A DNA stretch of 64,000 nucleotides from assembly GCF_016916835.1 (NCBI RefSeq), contig NZ_JAFFIX010000003.1, forward strand, positions 186,001 to 250,000, given 5' to 3'. The notes under the pieces were generated by a model. The model did no database searches and was not told the origin of the DNA. It saw nothing but the letters and a program-made list of their open reading frames with translations. Positions 47,090 to 55,048 of this stretch are shown here, piece by piece. Origin of the DNA: Actinacidiphila bryophytorum. GTDB lineage: Bacteria > Actinomycetota > Actinomycetes > Streptomycetales > Streptomycetaceae. Numbering within the stretch: the stretch's first letter is position 1; every line of letters begins with the position of its first letter. The position numbers were made by a program, and so were the translations under genes.

Positions 47090-49372
47090 CTAGCCCGCCG
47101 TGCACAGCGGTACCGGCGGCGGTGAGCCGGGCGTGCCGTTGGCGGTGAAGCCGAAGGAGATCGAGGCGCCTGGCGAAACGGCGCCGTTGTAGGGGGCGTT
47201 GGTGACGGCGAAGGCGGACCCGCTCTGGGTGAGCGTGCCGTTCCACAGACTGGTGATGGTCACCCCCGGCATGGACCAGGTGACCTTCCAGCCGCCGAGC
47301 GCGACGGAGCCCGGGTTGCTCACCGTCACCTCCGCCTGGAAGCCGCCGGACCAGGAGTTGGTGACCTTCAGCTGCGCGGTGCAGCCGGACCCGGCGGGCG
47401 GGGTGGTCGGCGGCGGGGTGGTCGGCGGGGGAGTGGTGGGCGGCGGGGTCGTCGGGGGCGGCGTCGTGGGCGGGGGAGTGGTCGGCGGGGTCGTGGTCCC
47501 GTACGTCAGCCCGTAGCCGTACGGGAACAGCGGGGTCTTGCCGTCGCCGTCGTTGATCGGCTCCTGCGAGGCGCTCTGCATCCACGTCATCGGCAGCTTC
47601 CCGGTGGGCGCGTAGTCGCCGAAGAGCACGTCGGAGACGCCGTTGCCCTCGGTGCCCGGCAGCCAGGCGGCCACCAGCGCCTTCCAGTCCGGCAGCTGGG
47701 ACGCGATGTCCAGCGGGCGGCCGGAGACCAGCACGGTGACGACGGGCACGCCGCTGGCCTTGAGCTTGGCCAGCACGTTCAGGTCGGTCTGGTCCAGGCC
47801 GAGCGACCCGGTGCGGTCGCCCTGGCCCTCGGCGTACGGGGTCTCGCCGATGACGGCGACCGCCGCGGTGTAGGAGCTGTCGATGCCGTCGCCGGTCTTG
47901 CTGTACGTCACCTGCGACGGGTTGTCCACCGCGGACCTGATGCCCTGCAGGATCGTCGTGCCCGGGGTGATGGCGCCGCTGGAGCCCTGCCAGCTGATCG
48001 TCCAGCCGCCGCTCTGGTTGCCGATGTCGTCGGCGGACTTGCCGGCCACGAAGACCTTCGCGGACTTCGCCAGCGGCAGCACGCCGCCGTCGTTCTTCAG
48101 CAGCACCTGCGACTCGCGCACCGCCTGCCGCGCGACCTGCCGGTGTGCGGCGGAGCCGACCGTCGAGGTGTAGGAGCGGTCGGTCAGCGGGTGCTCGAAC
48201 AGCCCGAGTTCGAACTTCTTGGTCAGGATGCGCCGGTTGGCGTCGTCGATCCTGGCGGTGGTGACCGCGCCGCTGCTCACGTCGCTCTTGAGGTCGGCGA
48301 TGAAGGACTTGTAGTCGGTCGGCACCATCACCATGTCGATGCCCGCGTTGACGGCGGTGGCGACCTCGGCGGCCGTGAAGCCCGTCCTGCCGTCGATCTT
48401 GTCGACGCCCGCCCAGTCGGACACCACGAAGCCGGAGAAGCCGAGTTCGCCCTTGAGCAGGTCGGTGATCAGGTAGTGGTTGGCGTGGTCCTTGACGCCG
48501 TTCCAGCTGCTGTACGAGATCATGACCGAGCCGACCCCGCGGTCGACGGCGGCCTTGAAGGGCGGCAGGTGGATGGCCCGCAGGTCCGCCTCGGACAAGG
48601 TGGCGTTGCCCTCGTTGACCCCGCCGTCGGTGCCGCCGTCGCCGATGTAGTGCTTGGCGGTGGCCAGCACCGAGGCCGGGCCGCCCAGGGTCTCGCCCTG
48701 CAGCCCGGTGATCTCGGTGGTCATCTGCGAGGGCAGGTCGGGGGTCTCGCCGAAGGACTCGTACGTCCTGCCCCAGCGGTCGTTGCGGGCCACGCACAGG
48801 CAGGGCGCGAAGTCCCAGTCGATGCCGGTGCCCGACACCTCCTGCGCGGTGACCTGCCCGACCTGCTGCACGAGCGCCGGGTCGCGGGTCGCCCCGAGGC
48901 CGATGTCGTGCGGGAAGATCGTGGCGCCGTAGACGTTGTTGTCGCCGTGGACCGCGTCGATCCCGTAGATCATCGGGATGCCCAGCGGTGTGCCCAGCGC
49001 GGTCCGCTGGAAGCCGTCGTACATGTCGGCCCATGCGCCGGCGTTGTTGCTGCTCGGCGCAGAACCGCCGCCGGACAGGACCGAGCCGATGCGGTACGTC
49101 GCCAGGTCCGAGGGCGCGGAGGCCAGCGCGGTCCTGTCGACCTGGGTCATCTGGCCGATCTTCTCGTCGAGCGACATCCGCGACAGCAGGTCGTCCACCC
49201 GCTGGGCGACCGGCAGCGACGGGTCCTGGTAGGGCAGTCCTGCCGCCTGTGCGGCGGCGGGCGAGGCGTCGGGTGCGGCGGCGCTGGCATGCACCGCGGC
49301 ATCGGTGAGGGAGAGCATCGCGAGCACGGCGCCGACGGCGACGCCCGCTCTGCGCAAGGTGATTCCTGGCAT
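47090..49372 (-). CDS. Secreted GH3 beta-glucosidase with CBM2 cellulose-binding domain
   Basis: Extracellular hydrolase of beta-glucosides/cello-oligosaccharides. The 760-residue protein has a signal peptide (LRRAGVAVGAVLAMLSL), the GH3 N-terminal barrel (KIGQMTQVDR; substrate Lys-His in ATAKHYIGDGGTDGG; nucleophile in GFVVSDWAGVD), the C-terminal alpha/beta domain (SQVLLKNDGGVLPL), a linker of nine or so TTPPP repeats, and a CBM2 (CTAQLKVTNSWSGGFQAEV). ATG 49372 follows ACGGAG by seven bases. An exact CebR-type box lies at its promoter, predicting induction by cellobiose. Most CebR-controlled beta-glucosidases are intracellular GH1, so a secreted GH3 is notable. Confidence 0.95.
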   Translation of the reverse strand: MPGITLRRAGVAVGAVLAMLSLTDAAVHASAAAPDASPAAAQAAGLPYQDPSLPVAQRVDDLLSRMSLDEKIGQMTQVDRTALASAPSDLATYRIGSVLSGGGSAPSSNNAGAWADMYDGFQRTALGTPLGIPMIYGIDAVHGDNNVYGATIFPHDIGLGATRDPALVQQVGQVTAQEVSGTGIDWDFAPCLCVARNDRWGRTYESFGETPDLPSQMTTEITGLQGETLGGPASVLATAKHYIGDGGTDGGVNEGNATLSEADLRAIHLPPFKAAVDRGVGSVMISYSSWNGVKDHANHYLITDLLKGELGFSGFVVSDWAGVDKIDGRTGFTAAEVATAVNAGIDMVMVPTDYKSFIADLKSDVSSGAVTTARIDDANRRILTKKFELGLFEHPLTDRSYTSTVGSAAHRQVARQAVRESQVLLKNDGGVLPLAKSAKVFVAGKSADDIGNQSGGWTISWQGSSGAITPGTTILQGIRSAVDNPSQVTYSKTGDGIDSSYTAAVAVIGETPYAEGQGDRTGSLGLDQTDLNVLAKLKASGVPVVTVLVSGRPLDIASQLPDWKALVAAWLPGTEGNGVSDVLFGDYAPTGKLPMTWMQSASQEPINDGDGKTPLFPYGYGLTYGTTTPPTTPPPTTPPPTTPPPTTPPPTTPPPTTPPAGSGCTAQLKVTNSWSGGFQAEVTVSNPGSVALGGWKVTWSMPGVTITSLWNGTLTQSGSAFAVTNAPYNGAVSPGASISFGFTANGTPGSPPPVPLCTAG

Positions 49373-49414
49373 TGGCGTACTCCGTGTGGGGGGAGGCCGT
49401 GGGGGGCCATGGAG

Positions 49415-49428
49415 TGGGAGCGCTCCCA
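49415..49428 (-). promoter_or_regulatory. CebR-type operator
   Basis: TGGGAGCGCTCCCA, a perfect 14-bp palindrome identical to the published CebR box of Streptomyces, 43 bp before the GH3 start. CebR is a LacI-family repressor released by cellobiose; its gene is not in the window. Confidence 0.85.
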
Positions 49429-49429
49429 T

Positions 49430-49460
49430 AGATAAGGCCAGGCCACGGCACCCCTGTCAA
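49430..49460 (-). promoter_or_regulatory. GH3 promoter
   Basis: On the minus strand TTGACA (complement of 49455-49460) is followed after 19 bp by TTATCT (complement of 49430-49435); an 18-bp reading to CTTATC is possible. The CebR box begins directly after the -10 element, so it covers the likely transcription start. Confidence 0.6.
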
Positions 49461-49517
49461 GGCCCGCACCCTCGGGCCGGGGTTGCTTCCGCCTCTCCCG
49501 GGGGTGGTGGTGCGGCG

Positions 49518-49546
49518 TTGACGCGACAGCAAGCGCTTGCTACCTT
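49518..49546 (+). promoter_or_regulatory. Promoter of the PL9 gene with an operator filling the spacer
   Basis: TTGACG (49518-49523) and TACCTT (49541-49546) are separated by exactly 17 bp. Inside lies AGCAAGCGCTTGCT (49528-49541), a perfect 14-bp palindrome of LacI type with a different flank from the CebR box. Binding there would exclude RNA polymerase. Confidence 0.75.
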
Positions 49547-49707
49547 GTGCGACGCGTCAAGGTCGTGACGTGAAGAAGGCGGGTCAACCGCGCCCCGTTG
49601 ACGGTTGGGCAGGCTAGTAACCGCTTTCGTGAACAGCCTGTCACGCACGCTGAACGCCGCCCCGGCGGCTCCCCCCACCGCACCTCTGGACGAGAGGTCT
49701 CAGCACC

Positions 49708-51552
49708 GTGAAACACACCCCCATGTCACCTGCCGGGCGGCAGAAAGCCGCGGCCGCCGTCGGCGCGGCCGTGCTGGCCACCGCCGGGCTGCTCGCGCTC
49801 CACCCCTCCCCCGCGGCCGGCGCCCAGCCGCAGGTCAACAGCAACGCGCTCTACGTCTCGCCGAGCGGCACCGACAGCGCCGCCGGTACGGAGTCCGCGC
49901 CGACCACCCTCACCTCCGCGATCGGCCGCATCACCGCGGGCGGCACCATCTACATGCGCGGCGGCACGTACAACTACTCCTCCACCGTCACCATCGCGCA
50001 GGGCAACAACGGCAGTTCCGGCGCACTCAAGGAGCTGTCCGCCTACCCGGGCGAGACCCCGGTGCTCAACTTCTCCGCGATGGCCGAGGCCGACAGCAAC
50101 CGCGGCCTCGCGCTCAACGGCAACTACTGGCACCTCTACGGCCTCACCGTGCAGCGCGCCGGCGACAACGGCATCTTCGTCGGCGGCAGCAACAACATCG
50201 TCGAGCGCACGGTGACCGCCTTCAACCACGACAGCGGGCTGCAGATCTCCCGGATGGCCTCCAGCACCCCGCAGAGCCAGTGGCCCGCGAACAACCTCGT
50301 CCTCAGCTCGGAGTCGCACGACAACTCCGACTCGGGCGGCGAGAACGCCGACGGCTTCGCCGCGAAACTCACCGCGGGACCGGGCAACGTCTTCCGCTAC
50401 GACGTGTCCCACAACAACATCGACGACGGCTGGGACCTCTACACCAAGAGCGACACCGGACCGATCGGCGTCGTGACCATCGAGAACTCGCTGTCCTACG
50501 ACAACGGCACGCTCTCCGACGGCACCGTGAACTCCGCCGGCGACCGCAACGGCTTCAAGCTGGGCGGCGAGAAGATCGCCGTCAACCACGTCGTCCGCAA
50601 CAGCATCGCCTACCACAACGGCCACGACGGGTTCACGTACAACAGCAACCCCGGCGACATGACCGTCACCGACAACGTCAGCATCGACAACAGCGAACGC
50701 AACTTCCACTGGGAGACCGGCAACTCCACCTTCCGCAACGACACCTCCTGCCGCTTCGACGTCAGCGGCTCCAACGACAAGGTCGTCGGCTCCACGGACA
50801 CCACCGACCAGTTCTGGTCCGGCTCCAACGGGTCCCGCTGCTCGTCCTACGACGGCGCGCTCGGCTGGTCCTACGGCTCCGACGGCGTCCTGAACGTCAC
50901 CTTCGGCGGCACCCACGTCACCGGCGGCAGCACCACCGGCGGCTCGACGGGCGGCACCACGCCCCCGACCACGCCCCCCACGACCCCGCCGACCAGCCCG
51001 CCGACCACCCCGCCCACGACGCCGCCCACCGGCGGGCAGCTGTTCACCGACGACTTCGAGGACGGCAACGCCAACGGCTGGACCCCCAGCGGCGGTTCCT
51101 GGGCGGTCCGCTCCACCGGATCGCACGTCCTGACCCAGTCCGACGTCGCCGCCAACGCGGTCTCCCTGGCCGGATCCTCCTGGTCCGCCCAGAGCATCCA
51201 GGCCACGGTGACCCCGACCCTCTTCGAGGGCTCGGGCGAATACGTGGCGGTCCTCGCCCGCGTGCAGGACGCCTCGAACTACTACGCCCTGGTGCTGCGC
51301 GACGCGAACAAGGCCGAGATCCGCCGGGTCTCTGGCGGCACCAGCAAGGTGCTCGCCAGCGTCTCCTTCACCGTGGACACGGGCGTGCCGTACACGGTGC
51401 GCCTCTCGGCCCAGGGCAGCAGCCTGACCGGCTACGTCAACGGCCAGTCCGTCGTCAGCGCCGGCGACTCCACCTTCGGCAGCGGACGGATCGGCCTCGG
51501 CACCTTCGACGGCACCGCCGACTTCGACAACGTCGTGGTGACCAGTTCGTGA
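49708..51552 (+). CDS. Secreted PL9-type pectate lyase with C-terminal accessory domain
   Basis: Probable extracellular pectate lyase. The 614-residue protein has a signal peptide (KAAAAVGAAVLATAGLLAL), a right-handed beta-helix domain beginning NALYVSPSGTDSAAGTESAP, the PL9 active-site region ENADGFAAKLTAGPGNVFRY followed by DDGWDLYTKSDTGPIG (catalytic Lys in AKLT), a Thr/Pro linker, and a C-terminal LamG/concanavalin-like domain (LFTDDFEDGNANGWTPSG ... FDNVVVTSS). GTG 49708 was chosen; ATG 49723 is possible. It is divergent from the GH3 gene, and a LacI-type site sits in its promoter, so it should be pectin- or sugar-regulated. Confidence 0.9.
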   Translation: MKHTPMSPAGRQKAAAAVGAAVLATAGLLALHPSPAAGAQPQVNSNALYVSPSGTDSAAGTESAPTTLTSAIGRITAGGTIYMRGGTYNYSSTVTIAQGNNGSSGALKELSAYPGETPVLNFSAMAEADSNRGLALNGNYWHLYGLTVQRAGDNGIFVGGSNNIVERTVTAFNHDSGLQISRMASSTPQSQWPANNLVLSSESHDNSDSGGENADGFAAKLTAGPGNVFRYDVSHNNIDDGWDLYTKSDTGPIGVVTIENSLSYDNGTLSDGTVNSAGDRNGFKLGGEKIAVNHVVRNSIAYHNGHDGFTYNSNPGDMTVTDNVSIDNSERNFHWETGNSTFRNDTSCRFDVSGSNDKVVGSTDTTDQFWSGSNGSRCSSYDGALGWSYGSDGVLNVTFGGTHVTGGSTTGGSTGGTTPPTTPPTTPPTSPPTTPPTTPPTGGQLFTDDFEDGNANGWTPSGGSWAVRSTGSHVLTQSDVAANAVSLAGSSWSAQSIQATVTPTLFEGSGEYVAVLARVQDASNYYALVLRDANKAEIRRVSGGTSKVLASVSFTVDTGVPYTVRLSAQGSSLTGYVNGQSVVSAGDSTFGSGRIGLGTFDGTADFDNVVVTSS

Positions 51553-51588
51553 CGACGCACTGACACAGCGCAACCAGGCACTGCCTGT

Positions 51589-51622
51589 GGGCGGTCGGGC
51601 ACTTCCGGTGACCCGGCCGCCC
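51589..51622 (+). terminator. Terminator after the PL9 gene
   Basis: An 11-bp stem GGGCGGTCGGG / CCCGGCCGCCC with one G-U pair and a 12-base loop, 37 bp past the stop. Confidence 0.6.
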
Positions 51623-51679
51623 GCCGGCGCGTGGGCGTAACCTGATGAGGACAGCGCCGCATGTGCCGGGGAGGTCCGC

Positions 51680-51871
51680 GTGTTCAACATCCTCGAAGAG
51701 TTGTTCGCGCCGGGGCGCAAGCACACCGACGACGAGCGCAACCGCCTGGAGCTCTTCCGCGACGAGGAGGGCAACGGCGACCCCGCCCGCGGCCCGATAG
51801 ACCTCGCCTCCGGCAAGGTCGTGGTGCGCGCGCCGCGCACGTCCCCCGATGCCGCCGAATCCGCTGACTGA
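51680..51871 (+). CDS. Small conserved actinobacterial protein, DUF6191 type
   Basis: A 63-residue soluble protein beginning MFNILEELFAPGRKHTDDER, with RGPIDLASGKVVVRAP toward the end; this pattern is that of a small, widely conserved streptomycete family of unknown function (DUF6191 by memory). GTG 51680 follows GGGGAGG by five bases. It has no membrane segment and no clear operon partner: a terminator precedes it and a convergent gene follows within 36 bp. Confidence 0.75.
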   Translation: MFNILEELFAPGRKHTDDERNRLELFRDEEGNGDPARGPIDLASGKVVVRAPRTSPDAAESAD

Positions 51872-51906
51872 GGTCCGCCCGACCGGTGAGGCCCGCCCGG
51901 CCGAGG

Positions 51907-52923
51907 TCAGCCGACGGGGATGCCGGGGTTGACCAGGCCGTTGCCGCCCGTGACGGTGTTGTCGGCGGCCACCGTGACCGGGCAGGAGACCGGGTCGTAG
52001 ACCGTGACGTGGACGGCGTAGCGGTCGGGTCCCGTGGCGCCGGTCAGGTCGGAGTCGTTGCCGCGGAAGACCGTGCCGCAGCCCCACCCGGGGAACTGGC
52101 TGTGCGTCTGGAAGCCGTCGTTGGTGGTGCGGGTGCCGCGGTTGCCGGTCACCGTGTAGCCGTTGCCCTTGATGTCGACCCAGGAGTCGTCGTAGTTGGC
52201 GCCGGTCAGCCCGCTGCCGTCGAAGGTGTTGCCGGAGATCACCCCGCCCGTGGTGCCCTCCTTGATGTCGATGTTCTCGCCGCCGACGTTCGGACCGATG
52301 ACGTTGCCGGTGATCAGGACGTGGTCGCTGGTGTCGCTGAGCGTGTTTGCGGTGCCGACGTAGATGCCCTCGCCCATGCCGTTGCCTGACGTGCCGGTGT
52401 CGTGGACGTACGAGTTCTGCACCACGCCGTAGCTGCTGGAGCTGCGGAAGTGGATGCCCTCCATCGTGGTGCCGTGCACCTCGACGGAGTCCACGGTGAC
52501 ATGGTCCGAGGCGTCGATCATGATGCCCTTCTGGGCGTGGGTCAGCGTCAGGCCCCTGATCGTCCAGTACGGCGCACCGGTGAGCTGGATGACGTTGCCG
52601 CCGCCGGTGCTCGTGGTGAGCACGGCGCCCGCCGAGCCGACCAGGGTGATCGGGGCGGCGGCCGTACCGGCGACGGTGACCTTGAAGTTGCCGGTGTACG
52701 TCCCGTCCGCCAGCCGGATCGTCTCGCCGGGCACGGCCGCGGCAAGCGCCGCCTTGAGCGCCTTGCTGTCCGCGACGTCCACGAAGGACCCGGCGGCCCC
52801 CGAAGGCGGCGCCGCAACCAGGCAGGCGGCCGCGGCGAGCACGCCCGAGGACAGGAAGACGGCGCCGCGTGCGGCGCCGGTGACGCGGTGGATCCAGCGG
52901 GGCCGGGTGGGGGGATGCGGCAC
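51907..52923 (-). CDS. Secreted right-handed beta-helix protein
   Basis: A 338-residue exported protein with a signal peptide (GAVFLSSGVLAAAACLVAAPPSG) and parallel beta-helix repeats (FVDVADSKALKAALAAAVPGE at the start, then turns such as ITLVGSAGAVLT, WTIRGLTLTHAQKGIMID, ENIDIKEGTTGGVISGNTF). The fold and the position next to the pectate lyase suggest a polysaccharide lyase or hydrolase; the DIKEGTTGG and DDSWVDIKGNG stretches supply possible catalytic Lys/Asp, but I cannot assign a PL family. GTG 52923 has GGAGG nine bases upstream. Confidence 0.82.
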   Translation of the reverse strand: MPHPPTRPRWIHRVTGAARGAVFLSSGVLAAAACLVAAPPSGAAGSFVDVADSKALKAALAAAVPGETIRLADGTYTGNFKVTVAGTAAAPITLVGSAGAVLTTSTGGGNVIQLTGAPYWTIRGLTLTHAQKGIMIDASDHVTVDSVEVHGTTMEGIHFRSSSSYGVVQNSYVHDTGTSGNGMGEGIYVGTANTLSDTSDHVLITGNVIGPNVGGENIDIKEGTTGGVISGNTFDGSGLTGANYDDSWVDIKGNGYTVTGNRGTRTTNDGFQTHSQFPGWGCGTVFRGNDSDLTGATGPDRYAVHVTVYDPVSCPVTVAADNTVTGGNGLVNPGIPVG

Positions 52924-53143
52924 GGCGGAACACCTCCAGCTGTGTGGGGTCCCGGCCGGGACCCGGAGCAGCTAGGGGATACCGGCCGCCGCGGACGGGC
53001 GTCAAGACCGCCTCGCTGTCGCCCCAGTCGCCCGGGAGAAGAAGTCGGTTCGCTGTGTCATCCGGGCCGGGGCCGGGCGGAGTTCTGGACAGTGAAGAGG
53101 CGCCCGCCTCTGGTGTACCAGTTCGCTCAGGAAGGTTCGGACC

Positions 53144-53746
53144 GTGAACCGAACGAAGACGTACGTGTCCGCCGCGGCTGCTGTCGTCGCCCTCGCCGTC
53201 GGGATTCCGACGATGGCCCAGGCCCACGACGGCGGCAGCGCGAGCCACCCCGGCCGCTCCGGCCACCCCGCCCGTTCCGCCCCGGCACAGCGGGCCGCGG
53301 CCGCCGTCGTACCGGCGAGCGTGGTCGCTCCGGGGCAGCGCGTCCCGGCCGGCTACGGGCTGCAGGTGTGGCTGACGGCGGACGGCAAGTACGTGCAGGT
53401 GCCGGGCCAGGACGTGGAGTTCACGCCGAAAGTGGACGGCGGCCAGACGTCGGGGATCAACCTGCAGGCCTATCCGACCTCGCACGGGTGGTTCGTGTCC
53501 GGGGTGTTCCTGGGCCACGGCAGGGCGGGCCGGGTGGAGGTCACCACCGCGAGCGGCACGGTTCTGGCGGGCCGTGTGCTGCAACTGGCAGGCGACCCGG
53601 GCTGGGGAGCCTTCTTCGTGACACCCGGCGCGGCCCTGCCCGTCGGGTCCGGCACCCCCCACCCCCGTGTCGGCGTCGCGAAGATCGTCGTCTTCGACAC
53701 CGCGGGCCACGTCATCACCGACGCGACGTACCCTGGCGCCTTCTGA
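53144..53746 (+). CDS. Secreted single-domain protein paralogous to the sensor part of the next membrane protein
   Basis: A 200-residue exported protein: signal peptide YVSAAAAVVALAVGIPTMAQA, a basic/Ala linker to about residue 60, then one domain (about 62-200) beginning AGYGLQVWLTADGKYVQVP and ending near VITDATYPG. The domain is almost the same as residues 84-222 of the membrane protein at 54352; at DNA level bases 53365-53406 and 53479-53532 are identical to the copies 1280 bp downstream. GTG 53144 follows GGAAGG. The sigma-factor gene begins 60 bp after its stop, so the three genes probably form one operon. The function is unknown. Confidence 0.85.
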   Translation: MNRTKTYVSAAAAVVALAVGIPTMAQAHDGGSASHPGRSGHPARSAPAQRAAAAVVPASVVAPGQRVPAGYGLQVWLTADGKYVQVPGQDVEFTPKVDGGQTSGINLQAYPTSHGWFVSGVFLGHGRAGRVEVTTASGTVLAGRVLQLAGDPGWGAFFVTPGAALPVGSGTPHPRVGVAKIVVFDTAGHVITDATYPGAF

Positions 53747-53806
53747 CGCCCGCCGCGTCCCCGTGTCCGACCTCCTGCAACTGCCCACCGGAAGGAAGCC
53801 CGCGTT

Positions 53807-54355
53807 GTGACACAGGAGCGCGGCGCTGATCGCACCGAGCGGCCGGGACCCGCAGGCTTCGCGGCCTTCGCGGCTGCCGCGTGGCCCCGGCTGGTGCGGA
53901 CCGCGCACCTGCTCACCGGCGACTTCCACGAGGCGGAGGACCTGGTGCAGACGACGCTGGCCAAGGTGTACAGCCGGTGGCAGCGCATCCCGCACGACGA
54001 GGTCGACCGCTACGTGCGGACCGCGCTGGTCAACAACAACCGCAGCCGGGTGCGGAAGAAGCGGGTCACCCAGCTGCTGCTTCCCTTCCTCCCGGAACAG
54101 GCGGCCGGCGGCCGGCCCGGCCCCGACGAGGCGGTCGAGCAGCGGGCCGTCCTCACGGAGGCGCTGTCGGGCCTGTCGGTCCGGCAGCGCACCGTGCTGG
54201 TGCTGCGCTTCTACGAGGACCTGAACGAACAGGAGATCGCCGCGGTGCTGAACTGCTCGGTGGGCACCGTCAAGACGCACACCCGGCGCGCCCTCGCGGC
54301 CCTGCGCGGCCACCCGTCCTTCGCCCGTACCCTCGCGCCGGAGTCCAGCACATGA
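53807..54355 (+). CDS. ECF sigma factor, SigE-family actinobacterial type
   Basis: RNA polymerase sigma factor of 182 residues. Region 2 is seen in FAAFAAAAWPRLVRTAHLLTG followed by HEAEDLVQTTLAKVY; region 4 in LSVRQRTVLVLRFYEDLNEQ followed by VGTVKTHTRRAL. The class (SigE-family, about 170-180 residues) is common in streptomycetes with linked membrane proteins. GTG 53807 is the start with family similarity. Its stop overlaps the ATG of the membrane protein as ATGA, so the two are translationally coupled, and that protein is the likely anti-sigma partner. Confidence 0.93.
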   Translation: MTQERGADRTERPGPAGFAAFAAAAWPRLVRTAHLLTGDFHEAEDLVQTTLAKVYSRWQRIPHDEVDRYVRTALVNNNRSRVRKKRVTQLLLPFLPEQAAGGRPGPDEAVEQRAVLTEALSGLSVRQRTVLVLRFYEDLNEQEIAAVLNCSVGTVKTHTRRALAALRGHPSFARTLAPESST

Positions 54356-55020
54356 CCTTCGAACCCGAGAACGAACAGTTGCGGGCCGCCTTCACCGAAG
54401 CCGCCGGGGGCGTCAGGCCGTCACCCGTCCCGCTGGCCGCCATCGAGCGCAGGGGCCGCGCGCGGCGCCGCCGCAAGGGCGTGGGGCTGGCCCTGGCCGG
54501 CGGGCTGCTGGCGGCGTCGTCGGCGGTGACCGCGCTGCACGTCGCCGGATCGCCGGCCCCCGGCCGGCCCCCGGCCGCGGCGGTCGCCGTGCCGCCGCTG
54601 ACGGTCGCCCTCGGGCAGCAGGTCGCCGCGGGCTACGGCCTGGTGGTGTGGCTGACGGCGGACGGCAAGTACGTGCAGGTGCCGGGGCGGGACGTGGAGT
54701 TCACGCCGAAGGTGGACGGCGCCCAGACCTCCGGGGTCAACCTGCAGGCCTACCCGGTCTCGCACGGGTGGTTCGTGTCCGGGGTGTTCCTGGGCCACGG
54801 CAGGGCGGGCCGCGTGGAGATCACCACCGTCGACGGCGCGGTCCTCCACACCCGCGTCCTGCAACTCCCCGGCGACCCGGGCTGGGGCGCCTTCTTCGTC
54901 CCCCTCTCCCTGCCCCTCACCGCCGTCCCCGGCACGTCCCCTTTCCACATCGCCGTGACAAAGGTCGCCGTCTACGACACCAAGGGCCACCCGATCACCA
55001 CCAGCACCTTCCCCGGCTGA
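54352..55020 (+). CDS. Single-pass membrane protein, likely anti-sigma/sensor partner
   Basis: A 222-residue protein: a short cytoplasmic part (1-40, LRAAFTEAAGGVRPSPVPLA then the basic RRGRARRRRKG), one membrane helix (about 41-62, VGLALAGGLLAASSAVTALHVA), an Ala/Pro linker and an outer domain (84-222) almost identical to the secreted protein encoded upstream. Topology and coupling with the ECF sigma gene suggest an anti-sigma factor, but there is no zinc-type HxxxCxxC motif, and the inner segment is short. An alternative is a membrane protein that is only a target of the sigma factor. The family is not known to me. Confidence 0.85.
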   Translation: MTFEPENEQLRAAFTEAAGGVRPSPVPLAAIERRGRARRRRKGVGLALAGGLLAASSAVTALHVAGSPAPGRPPAAAVAVPPLTVALGQQVAAGYGLVVWLTADGKYVQVPGRDVEFTPKVDGAQTSGVNLQAYPVSHGWFVSGVFLGHGRAGRVEITTVDGAVLHTRVLQLPGDPGWGAFFVPLSLPLTAVPGTSPFHIAVTKVAVYDTKGHPITTSTFPG

Positions 55021-55048
55021 CCACACCGGCACCTCCCCCCGGGGGCTT

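Noticed and set aside
47400..47490. Tandem DNA repeats in the GH3 gene, and similar ones in the nuclease (about 43790-43840) and PL9 gene (about 50960-51030)
   Set aside because: They encode the TTPP/PPTT linkers between domains of secreted enzymes and need no separate explanation.
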